Part shown: positions 1 to 5,219 of the stretch, piece by piece | Layout of the letters: the number at the start of each line of letters is the position of its first letter | Numbering within the stretch: position 1 is the stretch's first letter | From: a bacterium | Lineage (GTDB): Bacteria; Chloroflexota; Chloroflexia; Thermomicrobiales; UBA6265 | Assembly (NCBI GenBank): GCA_029977305.1 | Contig: JAPOLF010000145.1 | Span: 1 to 5,253, forward strand | DNA: 5,253 nt | Reading direction: 5' to 3' | The notes under the pieces: model-generated | Databases searched by the model: none | What the model was told of the DNA's origin: nothing | Seen by the model: the letters and a program-made list of their open reading frames with translations, nothing else | Program-made: the position numbers and the translations under genes

Positions 1-1092
1 CGGCGGGATCTGATCCCGGATCGCCAACACGCACGCCAGCGACGAGACCGCCCCCGCCCCGCCCAGCAAATGCCCCACCATCGACTTGTTCGCCGAGAGC
101 GCCAACTTGTGGGCGTGATCGCCGAAGGCCAACTTCACCGCCTTCGTCTCCGCCACGTCCCCGATCGGCGTCGAGGTCGCATGCGCCGCCACGTAGTCGA
201 TGTCCTCCGGCCGCAGCCCTGCCCGCGCGATCGCCTGCGTGATCGCCCGCGCCGCTCCAGCACCCTCCGGATCCGGGGCCGTGATGTGGAACGCATCAGA
301 GGTATATGAGCCGCCGTGCACCTCGCAGATCACCCGCGCCCCGCGCCGGACCGCGTGCTCCTCCGTCTCCAGCACCATCGCCGCCGCGCCCTCGCCGAAG
401 ACGAAGCCATCGCGGTCCTTGTCGAACGGCCGCGACGCCTTCGTCGGCTCGTCGTTCCGGGTGGAGAGGGCCCGCATGTTTTCCAAGCCGCTGATCGAGA
501 CCGGGCTCAGCCCCGCCTCCGTGCCCCCGGTCACCATCACGTCGGCGTCGCCTCGCTGCAGCACGTGCACCGCATCCACGAACGCCTGCACCCCCGCCGC
601 GCACGCCGCCACCGAGGTGATCGTCGGCCCGGTCATCCCGAGGCTGATCGACACCTGCGAGCTCGCCATGTTCGGCGCGAACATCGGGATCAGGAACGGG
701 CTCACCCGCCCCGGCCCCTGCCGCTCCATCGCGAGGATGTTCGTCTCGATCGTCATGATCCCGCCGCCGCCGGTGTTCATCATCACCCCGACGCGCTCCC
801 GGTTCGCCTCCGTGATCGCGAGCCCGGCATCCTCGATGGCCTGCCGCGCCGCCGCCACCCCGAACTGCGCGAAGCGATCCATCCGCTTCGCCGCCTTCGC
901 GTCCATGAAGTCGCCCGGCACGAAATCCGGCACCTCACCCGCGATGTGCACCCCGAGGTTGCTCGTGTCGAAATGCTGGATCGTGCGAATCCCCGACCGT
1001 CCGGAGGTCATCCCCTCCCAGAACGCATCGACCCCGATCCCCAGAGGCGTCACCGCTCCCAGCCCCGTGACGACGATCCGCTTCCCCACCAT
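1..1092 (-). CDS. fabF: Beta-ketoacyl-ACP synthase II (KAS II), C-terminus off the left edge
   Basis: This enzyme condenses malonyl-ACP with an acyl-ACP, releasing CO2, to extend the chain by two carbons in cytosolic type II fatty-acid synthesis. The 364 visible residues show the thiolase fold in order: N-terminal KRIVVTGLGAVTPLG (residues 4-18); nucleophile Cys164 in SVAACAAG; GGTEAGLSP (189-197); RPFDKDRDGFVFGEGAA (221-237); His304 in AHATSTPIGD; and Lys336 and His341 in NKSMVGHLLGGAG. The Cys-His-His triad and the lysine are therefore all present. Family members are usually about 410 residues, so about 50 C-terminal residues lie outside the window. It lies 66 nt downstream of fabD and is probably co-transcribed with it. 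The start is either ATG at 1092 or the adjacent GTG at 1089; GAGGG at 1099-1095 is better spaced for the GTG. The usual AHGTSTP glycine is alanine here, a tolerated variant. FabB is less likely given the overall FabF-like motif spelling. Confidence 0.96.
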   Translation of the reverse strand, partial: MVGKRIVVTGLGAVTPLGIGVDAFWEGMTSGRSGIRTIQHFDTSNLGVHIAGEVPDFVPGDFMDAKAAKRMDRFAQFGVAAARQAIEDAGLAITEANRERVGVMMNTGGGGIMTIETNILAMERQGPGRVSPFLIPMFAPNMASSQVSISLGMTGPTITSVAACAAGVQAFVDAVHVLQRGDADVMVTGGTEAGLSPVSISGLENMRALSTRNDEPTKASRPFDKDRDGFVFGEGAAAMVLETEEHAVRRGARVICEVHGGSYTSDAFHITAPDPEGAGAARAITQAIARAGLRPEDIDYVAAHATSTPIGDVAETKAVKLAFGDHAHKLALSANKSMVGHLLGGAGAVSSLACVLAIRDQIPP

Positions 1093-1094
1093 CA

Positions 1095-1099
1095 CCCTC
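1095..1099 (-). promoter_or_regulatory. Shine-Dalgarno of fabF, start-deciding
   Basis: On the minus strand GAGGG ends only 2 nt before the ATG at 1092 but 5 nt before the in-frame GTG at 1089. The spacing therefore favours GTG initiation, although ATG gives only one extra residue. No other purine-rich stretch of this quality lies nearby. Confidence 0.55.
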
Positions 1100-1158
1100 G
1101 CAGTCCGGCGCCTCGCCCGCTCCCGCGGCCCGATCGCCCGCTCACACGCGCAGCGCGC

Positions 1159-2142
1159 CTACTCGGCGGCAACCTTCTCCTCCGCCGGGAACCCGAAGTC
1201 GGTCATCCCCAGCGTCGGCACCTCGCGATCGATCCGCTTCACCAACCCCGCCAACACCTGCCCCGGCCCGATGTCGATGATCGCCTTCGCCCCCTCCGCC
1301 ACCATCGTCTGCACCGAGGCAGTCCAGTTCACCGGCAGTTCCATGTGGTGCGTCAGTTCCGCGCGCACCTCGTCCGCCGAGGTGAGCAGCGCCCCGCTCG
1401 CATTCGCCACCACCGGGTATCGCGGATCCTTGATCTCCGCCTTTGCGATCATCTCCTGCAACTTCGCCGAGGCATCCGCCATCAGCGGGCTGTGCGACGC
1501 AATCGAGATCCCGAGCCGCGTCACCCGCTTCGCCCCTGCCGCCTTGCAGGCCTCCATTGCCACTTCGAGCGCCGCGACCTCACCGGAGATCACCGACTGC
1601 CCCGGGCAGTTGTCATTCGCCAGCACGATCACCCCGACGCTCGACGCCTCGGCACAGATCTGCGCCAATTGGTCGCGCTCCAGTCCGAGCACCGCGGCCA
1701 TCCCGCCCGGGCTCGACGCGCCTGCTTCCTTCATCAGTCGTCCGCGTTCCTGCACGATCCGCAGCGCGGTCGGGAACTCCAGCACCTCCGCCGCCACCAG
1801 CGCCGAGAACTCGCCGAGCGAGTGCCCCGCCACCACCCGCGGCTGGAACGGATGCCCGTGCTGCACCAGCGCCGCCCGGAAGGCCATCATCGCCGCCATG
1901 CTCGCCGTGAAGATCGCCGGCTGCGAGATGCTCGTCTCATCCAACTGCGCCGCCGGCCCCGCCCACGCGATCTCCGAGATCTCGAACCCGAGGACGTCAT
2001 TCGCCTCGGCCCAGACCCGCTTCGCGATGTCCGACTCCCGCGCGAGGCTCAGCCCCATCCCGAGAAACTGGCTTCCCTGCCCGGGAAACACCACCGCATA
2101 GCCGTGATGGAGATGAGCGAAACCGGCGGGCGTCTCGGACAT
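1159..2142 (-). CDS. fabD: Malonyl-CoA:ACP transacylase
   Basis: This enzyme transfers malonyl from malonyl-CoA to the phosphopantetheine arm of acyl carrier protein, supplying the extender unit for fatty-acid elongation in the cytosol. The 327-residue protein, close to the usual 305-320, has the full acyltransferase pattern: FPGQGSQ at 19-25 (oxyanion region); nucleophile Ser108 in GHSLG (106-110); Arg133 in QERGR, matching the arginine that binds the malonyl carboxylate; His217 in ASHSPLM (215-221); and the C-terminal GPGQVLAGLVKRI (292-304). The start at 2142 was chosen because AGAGGAG sits 5 nt upstream and the protein then begins just before the family's conserved N-terminus. The frame stays open to 2214, but that extension has no Shine-Dalgarno and no conserved sequence. 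It is the first gene of a leftward unit with fabF and is divergent from the acetyltransferase. No acpP or fabG lies between fabD and fabF. Confidence 0.97.
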   Translation of the reverse strand: MSETPAGFAHLHHGYAVVFPGQGSQFLGMGLSLARESDIAKRVWAEANDVLGFEISEIAWAGPAAQLDETSISQPAIFTASMAAMMAFRAALVQHGHPFQPRVVAGHSLGEFSALVAAEVLEFPTALRIVQERGRLMKEAGASSPGGMAAVLGLERDQLAQICAEASSVGVIVLANDNCPGQSVISGEVAALEVAMEACKAAGAKRVTRLGISIASHSPLMADASAKLQEMIAKAEIKDPRYPVVANASGALLTSADEVRAELTHHMELPVNWTASVQTMVAEGAKAIIDIGPGQVLAGLVKRIDREVPTLGMTDFGFPAEEKVAAE

Positions 2143-2147
2143 GGGGA

Positions 2148-2154
2148 CTCCTCT
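2148..2154 (-). promoter_or_regulatory. Shine-Dalgarno of fabD, start-deciding
   Basis: AGAGGAG on the minus strand lies 5 nt before the ATG at 2142. It is nearly perfect against the anti-Shine-Dalgarno core. It fixes the start of FabD and rules out the 24-residue upstream extension of the open frame. Confidence 0.85.
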
Positions 2155-2165
2155 GCGGGCGGAAT

Positions 2166-2185
2166 CGCCCCGATCTGGCGGGGCG
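2166..2185. repeat. GC-rich inverted repeat in the fabD leader
   Basis: CGCCCCG at 2166-2172 and CGGGGCG at 2179-2185 are perfect 7-bp arms around a 6-nt loop. In a fabD transcript this would form a hairpin 23 nt upstream of the start codon and just before the Shine-Dalgarno. No T-run follows on either strand, so it is not an intrinsic terminator. It could be a leader hairpin or part of an operator, or it could be chance in GC-rich DNA. Confidence 0.45.
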
Positions 2186-2208
2186 GTGTTGCGACACCCG
2201 ATACTATC
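2185..2208 (-). promoter_or_regulatory. Possible fabD promoter with overlapping dyad
   Basis: The divergent gap 2143-2270 holds one conspicuous AT-rich island. On the minus strand it reads GATAGTAT (2208-2201), containing TAGTAT, a 4/6 match to a sigma-70 -10 box. No good -35 box lies 16-18 nt upstream of it (GCGGAA at 17 nt, poor). Directly downstream, where transcription would start, is the dyad GGTGT-TGCG-ACACC (2185-2198), which looks like a repressor site. The same island could also serve the rightward acetyltransferase gene. The functional call is tentative; the palindrome itself is directly visible. Confidence 0.3.
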
Positions 2209-2270
2209 ACGCACACCCGTCGCTTCCGCCCCCGTTCACCCCAACCATCCGCGCAGGAGCCCGGCCGCCG

Positions 2271-2840
2271 ATGCCCACCGCATCCACTCCCTCCATCACC
2301 CTCCGCGGCGATTCCGTCGCCCTCGGTCCCCTGCACCCCGGTCTCCTCCCCCTGATAGCCCGCTGGGAGAACGACCCCCTCACCGTCGAACTCGGCGGCG
2401 CCTCCTTCACCCCGCGCCCCCGCGAGTGCGTCGACGCCGACTGGCAGCCGCTCATCGCCGGCGAGCGCCCCGGGTGGCATGGCTTCGCGATCTACCTCCT
2501 GCCCGACTTCCGCCCCATCGGCCACGCCAACATCCGCGACGTCGGCACTGAACACCGCACCGCGGAGTTCGGCATCACCATCGGCGACGCCGCCATGCGC
2601 GGCAGAGGCCACGGCACCGAGGCCACCCGGCTCCTGTTGCGGCACGCCTTCACGACCCTCGGCGTCCACAACATCTGGCTCGACACCATCTCCGCCAATC
2701 CCGCCGCGATCGCCGCCTACCGCCGCGCCGGCTTCCGCGAGATCGCGCGCGTCCGGTCCGCCCGCCGGTTCGCCGGCGACCCCGTCGACATGGTCCTCAT
2801 GGAATGCCTCGCCCCGGAGTGGCTCGCCGAAAACCCGTGA
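2271..2840 (+). CDS. GNAT-family N-acetyltransferase, RimJ/RimL type
   Basis: This is a predicted cytosolic enzyme that transfers acetyl from acetyl-CoA to an amino group; the substrate cannot be told from sequence. The 189-residue protein follows the RimJ/RimL-like (Acetyltransf_3) plan: an N-terminal strand with SITLRGDSVALGPL (8-21); PIGHANIRDV (82-91); AEFGITIGD (98-106); the acetyl-CoA pyrophosphate loop RGRGHGTEA (110-118); NPAAIAAYRRAGF (143-155); and the closing VDMVLMECLAPEW (172-184). Relatives include ribosomal-protein N-terminal acetyltransferases, but also many acting on small molecules or antibiotics, so no gene name is given. AGGAG at 2255-2259 lies 11 nt before the ATG, a slightly long spacing. 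It is divergent from fabD and 171 nt upstream of nuoH. No intrinsic terminator follows, so some read-through into nuoH is possible. Its codons favour C at third positions, as in the nuo genes, with no sign of recent transfer. Confidence 0.9.
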   Translation: MPTASTPSITLRGDSVALGPLHPGLLPLIARWENDPLTVELGGASFTPRPRECVDADWQPLIAGERPGWHGFAIYLLPDFRPIGHANIRDVGTEHRTAEFGITIGDAAMRGRGHGTEATRLLLRHAFTTLGVHNIWLDTISANPAAIAAYRRAGFREIARVRSARRFAGDPVDMVLMECLAPEWLAENP

Positions 2841-2902
2841 CCGCGTCCGCGTATGAACCCTCGATGAGCAGGCGAGGGGAGGGCACCACCTCGACAGCAC
2901 CC

Positions 2903-2947
2903 CCCGAGACGCGCGGCAGACTCTCGGGTACAATCCTGACCCGGGTC
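2903..2947 (+). promoter_or_regulatory. Candidate nuoHJK promoter with operator-like inverted repeats
   Basis: TACAAT at 2929-2934 matches the sigma-70 -10 box in 5 of 6 bases. Seventeen bases upstream, GAGACG (2906-2911) shares the GAC core of TTGACA, a 3/6 match. The arms CCCGAGA (2903-2909) and TCTCGGG (2922-2928) form a perfect 7-bp inverted repeat lying across the -35 box and the spacer. The perfect palindrome GACCCGGGTC (2938-2947) covers the expected start point near 2941. A repressor bound at either dyad would block polymerase. The predicted leader to nuoH is about 70 nt. The promoter is inferred from sequence only; no regulator is encoded in the window. Confidence 0.5.
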
Positions 2948-2992
2948 GGGGAGCACTGCGCCCCCGTCCGTTCGTGTGACCGATCGTGACTC

Positions 2993-2998
2993 AGGGAG
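2993..2998 (+). promoter_or_regulatory. Shine-Dalgarno of nuoH, long spacing
   Basis: AGGGAG lies 13 nt before the ATG at 3012, longer than the 5-9 nt seen for nuoJ and nuoK. The only in-frame upstream alternative is GTG at 2976, which has no Shine-Dalgarno and would add 12 polar residues unlike the family's short N-terminus. ATG 3012 is therefore preferred. The wide spacing suggests weaker initiation than in the downstream genes. Confidence 0.55.
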
Positions 2999-3011
2999 CA
3001 CTGGTACCGGC

Positions 3012-4061
3012 ATGGCAGAGAACTCCCAGCCACTCTGGCTGACGTTCATTGTCGCGTTCATCTTCATGAACGTGCTCCTCATCGGCATGGCCTACATGAC
3101 CTACTTCGAGCGCAAGGTGCTCGCGGCCATGCAGGACCGCATCGGCCCGAACCGCACCGGCCCGAAGGGCCTCCTCCAGCCCATCGCCGACGGCATCAAA
3201 CTCCTCGGCAAGGAAGACCTGATCCCCAAGGCCGCGGACAAGTGGGTCTTCTTCTTCGCCCCGCTGCTCGTCTTCGTCACCGCCATCGTCCGCGTCGCGG
3301 TGATCCCGTTCGGCGGCACCGTGACCATCTTTGGCCACCCGGTGAACCTCTTCTCCGCGGATCTCAACGTCGGCGCCCTCTTCCTCCTCGCCTTCGGCTC
3401 GATCGGCGTCTACGGCATCATCCTCGGCGCCTACTCCTCCGCGAACCGGTACTCGCTCCTCGGCGGTCTCCGCTCCGCGGCACAGGTGGTCTCCTATGAG
3501 ATCGTCCTCGGGCTCTCGCTCGTCGGCGTCTTCATGCTCTCGCAGTCGCTCAGCCTGCTCGACATCATGCAGCAGCAGCAGGGCACGTTGCAGTTCGGCC
3601 CCGTCACCCTGCCGAACTGGTTCATCCTCTGGCAACCGCTCGCCTTCGTGATCTTCCTCATCGCGGCGGTCGCCGAGACCAACCGCGCTCCATTCGACCT
3701 CCCCGAAGCCGAGACCGAACTCGTCTCCGGCTTCCACACCGAGTACTCCGCCTTCCGCTTCTCCTTCTACTTCCTCGGCGAGTACATCAACATGATCATC
3801 GTCAGCCTCTTCGCCGCCACGCTCTTCCTCGGTGGCACCGATGGCCCCGGCTCCGACAAATACTGGGGACTCGGCATCATCTGGCTGCTGGTGAAGGTGA
3901 TCGCCTTCCTCTTCTTCTACGTCTGGCTCCGCGGCACCCTGCCGCGCTTCCGCTATGACCAACTCATGGGTATCGCCTGGAAGGTGCTCCTTCCGCTCGC
4001 GCTGCTCAACATCGTGATCACCGCCTTCTTCCGGCTTGCTGCCAACGGGCAGCTCCTCTAG
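3012..4061 (+). CDS. nuoH: NADH-quinone oxidoreductase subunit H
   Basis: This membrane subunit of respiratory complex I (ND1 homologue) joins the peripheral arm to the membrane arm and forms much of the quinone cavity, linking quinone reduction to proton pumping. The 349-residue protein carries the family signature GLLQPIADGIKLLGKE (53-68). It also has YFERKVLAAMQDRIGPN (31-47), SSANRYSLLGGLRSAAQ (142-158) and the acidic quinone-side loop AETNRAPFDLPEAETELVSG (221-240). WLRGTLPRFRYDQLM (305-319) lies near the C-terminus. I count eight hydrophobic segments, near 8-30, 78-100, 118-140, 157-177, 203-220, 250-275, 286-305 and 322-341, the family number. Length is normal. It is the first gene of the nuoHJK cluster, 32 nt before nuoJ. 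In canonical operons nuoI follows nuoH, and it is absent here. The related hydrogenase and formate-hydrogenlyase membrane subunits are less likely because nuoJ and nuoK follow. Confidence 0.98.
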   Translation: MAENSQPLWLTFIVAFIFMNVLLIGMAYMTYFERKVLAAMQDRIGPNRTGPKGLLQPIADGIKLLGKEDLIPKAADKWVFFFAPLLVFVTAIVRVAVIPFGGTVTIFGHPVNLFSADLNVGALFLLAFGSIGVYGIILGAYSSANRYSLLGGLRSAAQVVSYEIVLGLSLVGVFMLSQSLSLLDIMQQQQGTLQFGPVTLPNWFILWQPLAFVIFLIAAVAETNRAPFDLPEAETELVSGFHTEYSAFRFSFYFLGEYINMIIVSLFAATLFLGGTDGPGSDKYWGLGIIWLLVKVIAFLFFYVWLRGTLPRFRYDQLMGIAWKVLLPLALLNIVITAFFRLAANGQLL

Positions 4062-4093
4062 GTGGTCCGGAAGACGTTCGGAGGAAACGCGGC

Positions 4094-4813
4094 ATGACCT
4101 GGTCGGCGATCATCTTCTACATGCTGGCGGGTGTGGGCGTCCTGTCCGCCCTTGCCATGGTGGCGGCCAAGAACCCCGTCCACTCGGCCATCTTCCTGAT
4201 CATCACCTTCTTCAACGTTGCGGGCATCTTCGTCATGCTCGGTGCCGAGTTCCTCGCCGCCGTCCAAGTGATCGTCTACGCCGGCGCCATCTTGGTCCTC
4301 GTGCTCTTCGTGCTCATGCTCGTCGACCCCGATGACCTCCCCGAGTTCCACACCGCACGCCCGGTGCAGCGGAATGTCGGCGTCCTCATCGGTCTCGTCC
4401 TCCTCTTGGAGGTCACCCTCGCCATCATCACCCGGACCGTCATCGGCACCCCTGGCGCCGGCGTCGAGTTGGGTTACCCCGCCTATCCGGAATTCGTTGC
4501 CGCGCTCGGTGGCAACACCCAGGCCGTCGGCCACCTCCTTTACGGCCAGTACGTCTTCGTGGTCGAGGTCATCTCCCTCGTCCTCCTCGTCGGGGTGATC
4601 GGCGCGATCGTCCTCGCCCTGCCGGATCGTCTCGGGGAGCGCAGCAGCCAGCGCCGCGGCACCATCTCCCTCGGCCACGCCCGCGGCGTCGATCTCGCCC
4701 TCCCCGAAGGACCCAAGGGCGAGTCCCCGATCCCGGCCCCCAAACCCAATGCCAACCCCCGTGATCTCATCACCACGCGCAATGCCGACGAGTACACCTC
4801 GGTCGGGAGCTAG
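4094..4813 (+). CDS. nuoJ: NADH-quinone oxidoreductase subunit J
   Basis: This is a membrane subunit of complex I (ND6 homologue) located between NuoH and NuoK; its third helix is thought to change shape during coupling. The core is recognisable: KNPVHSAIFLIITFFNVAGI (26-45), then GAEFLAAVQVIVYAGAILVL (50-69), the conserved TM3 with Tyr62 and Gly64, and a fifth helix with Glu158 in VVEVISLVLLVGVIGAI. Five hydrophobic segments lie near 5-24, 29-50, 54-77, 94-114 and 152-176, as expected. The protein is 239 residues against 184 in E. coli. The extra length is a hydrophilic, proline-containing tail from about 178 on. It begins with an Arg-rich stretch (PDRLGERSSQRRG), which by the positive-inside rule suggests a cytoplasmic end. 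GGAGG at 4080-4084, 9 nt before the ATG, supports the start. nuoK follows after 9 nt. Confidence 0.97.
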   Translation: MTWSAIIFYMLAGVGVLSALAMVAAKNPVHSAIFLIITFFNVAGIFVMLGAEFLAAVQVIVYAGAILVLVLFVLMLVDPDDLPEFHTARPVQRNVGVLIGLVLLLEVTLAIITRTVIGTPGAGVELGYPAYPEFVAALGGNTQAVGHLLYGQYVFVVEVISLVLLVGVIGAIVLALPDRLGERSSQRRGTISLGHARGVDLALPEGPKGESPIPAPKPNANPRDLITTRNADEYTSVGS

Positions 4814-4822
4814 GGAGCAGCG

Positions 4823-5140
4823 ATGTCCACCTACTTCACCCTCAGCACCAACCACTACCTGATCTTCAGCGCCATCCTGTTCATCATCGGGATGATGGGC
4901 GTCCTCGTCCGCCGCAACATCCTCATCATCTTCCTCTGTGTGGAGTTGATGATGACCGCGGTGAACATCTCGCTTGTCGCCTTCGGTCAACAGACCGGCA
5001 CCCTCTACGGCCAGGGCTTCGCGATCTTCACGATCGCCGTCGCCGCCGCCGAGGCTGCGGTCGGCTTCGGCATCATCATGGCGCTCAGCCGCCGCGTGGT
5101 CGGTGTTGACGTCGACGAGTTCAACGTCCTCCGCGACTGA
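4823..5140 (+). CDS. nuoK: NADH-quinone oxidoreductase subunit K
   Basis: This is a small membrane subunit of complex I (ND4L homologue) that contributes buried glutamates to the proton-transfer chain between NuoJ/NuoH and the antiporter-like subunits. The 105-residue protein is near the usual 100. It has three helices, near 12-30, 34-55 and 65-88. Two key acids are present: Glu41 in FLCVELMMTAVN and Glu77 in AAAEAAVGFGI, corresponding to Glu36 and Glu72 of E. coli NuoK. The VRRNILIIFL start of helix 2 is also typical. AGGGAG at 4812-4817 overlaps the nuoJ stop codon and sits 5 nt before the ATG, so translation is likely coupled to nuoJ. It is the last gene of the unit, with a strong terminator 25 nt after its stop. 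No nuoL start is seen in the remaining 113 nt. Confidence 0.98.
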   Translation: MSTYFTLSTNHYLIFSAILFIIGMMGVLVRRNILIIFLCVELMMTAVNISLVAFGQQTGTLYGQGFAIFTIAVAAAEAAVGFGIIMALSRRVVGVDVDEFNVLRD

Positions 5141-5165
5141 CGCCCAACCTCGCCTCCCACAGACG

Positions 5166-5200
5166 GCCCGCCGGTGCTCCCAAGCATCGGCGGGCTTTTT
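5166..5200 (+). terminator. Rho-independent terminator of nuoHJK
   Basis: GCCCGCCGGTGCT (5166-5178) pairs with AGCATCGGCGGGC (5183-5195) across a 4-nt CCCA loop. The 13-bp stem has a single G-U wobble, and TTTTT follows directly at 5196-5200. The T-run is on the plus strand only, so it acts on rightward transcription. It closes the operon 25 nt after nuoK and argues that nuoLMN are not co-transcribed from here. Confidence 0.93.
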
Positions 5201-5219
5201 ACTGCGGTGACTCCATGCT

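Noticed and set aside
2143..2214. Upstream extension of FabD by 24 residues
   Set aside because: The family's conserved N-terminus begins after the internal ATG at 2142, which has a strong AGAGGAG 5 nt upstream. The extension is polar, unconserved and covers the regulatory dyads.
200..2355. Two very long plus-strand open frames (633 and 679 codons) opposite fabF and fabD
   Set aside because: They are antisense shadows in high-GC DNA. Their translations are low-complexity (rich in Arg, His, Pro, Ala and Ser) with no domain, and the minus strand encodes two complete families with all catalytic residues across the same bases.
2874..2897. CGAGG...CCTCG inverted repeat after the acetyltransferase as a terminator
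   Set aside because: The stem is short and interrupted, and no T-run follows on either strand.
2049..2933. A 294-codon minus-strand frame spanning fabD's start, the divergent gap and the acetyltransferase
   Set aside because: It overlaps two well-supported genes in other frames, and its composition is Gly/Asp/Glu/Ala-rich, as expected for the antisense of C-rich coding DNA.
2804..2989. A 61-codon plus-strand frame between the acetyltransferase and nuoH, with an internal ATG at 2864
   Set aside because: There is no Shine-Dalgarno at either start, it overlaps the acetyltransferase 3' end, and the candidate nuoH promoter lies within it.
2976..3011. Upstream GTG start for NuoH
   Set aside because: There is no Shine-Dalgarno before it, and the added residues (Asp, Arg, Ser, Gly, Thr) do not resemble the short NuoH N-terminus.
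2991..3962. A 323-codon minus-strand frame opposite nuoH, and a similar 310-codon frame at 4058-4990 opposite nuoJ/nuoK
   Set aside because: Both are extremely Glu/Asp/Gly/His-rich, which is what antisense of hydrophobic CTC/ATC/TTC-rich membrane genes gives. There is no conserved motif and no plausible start signal.
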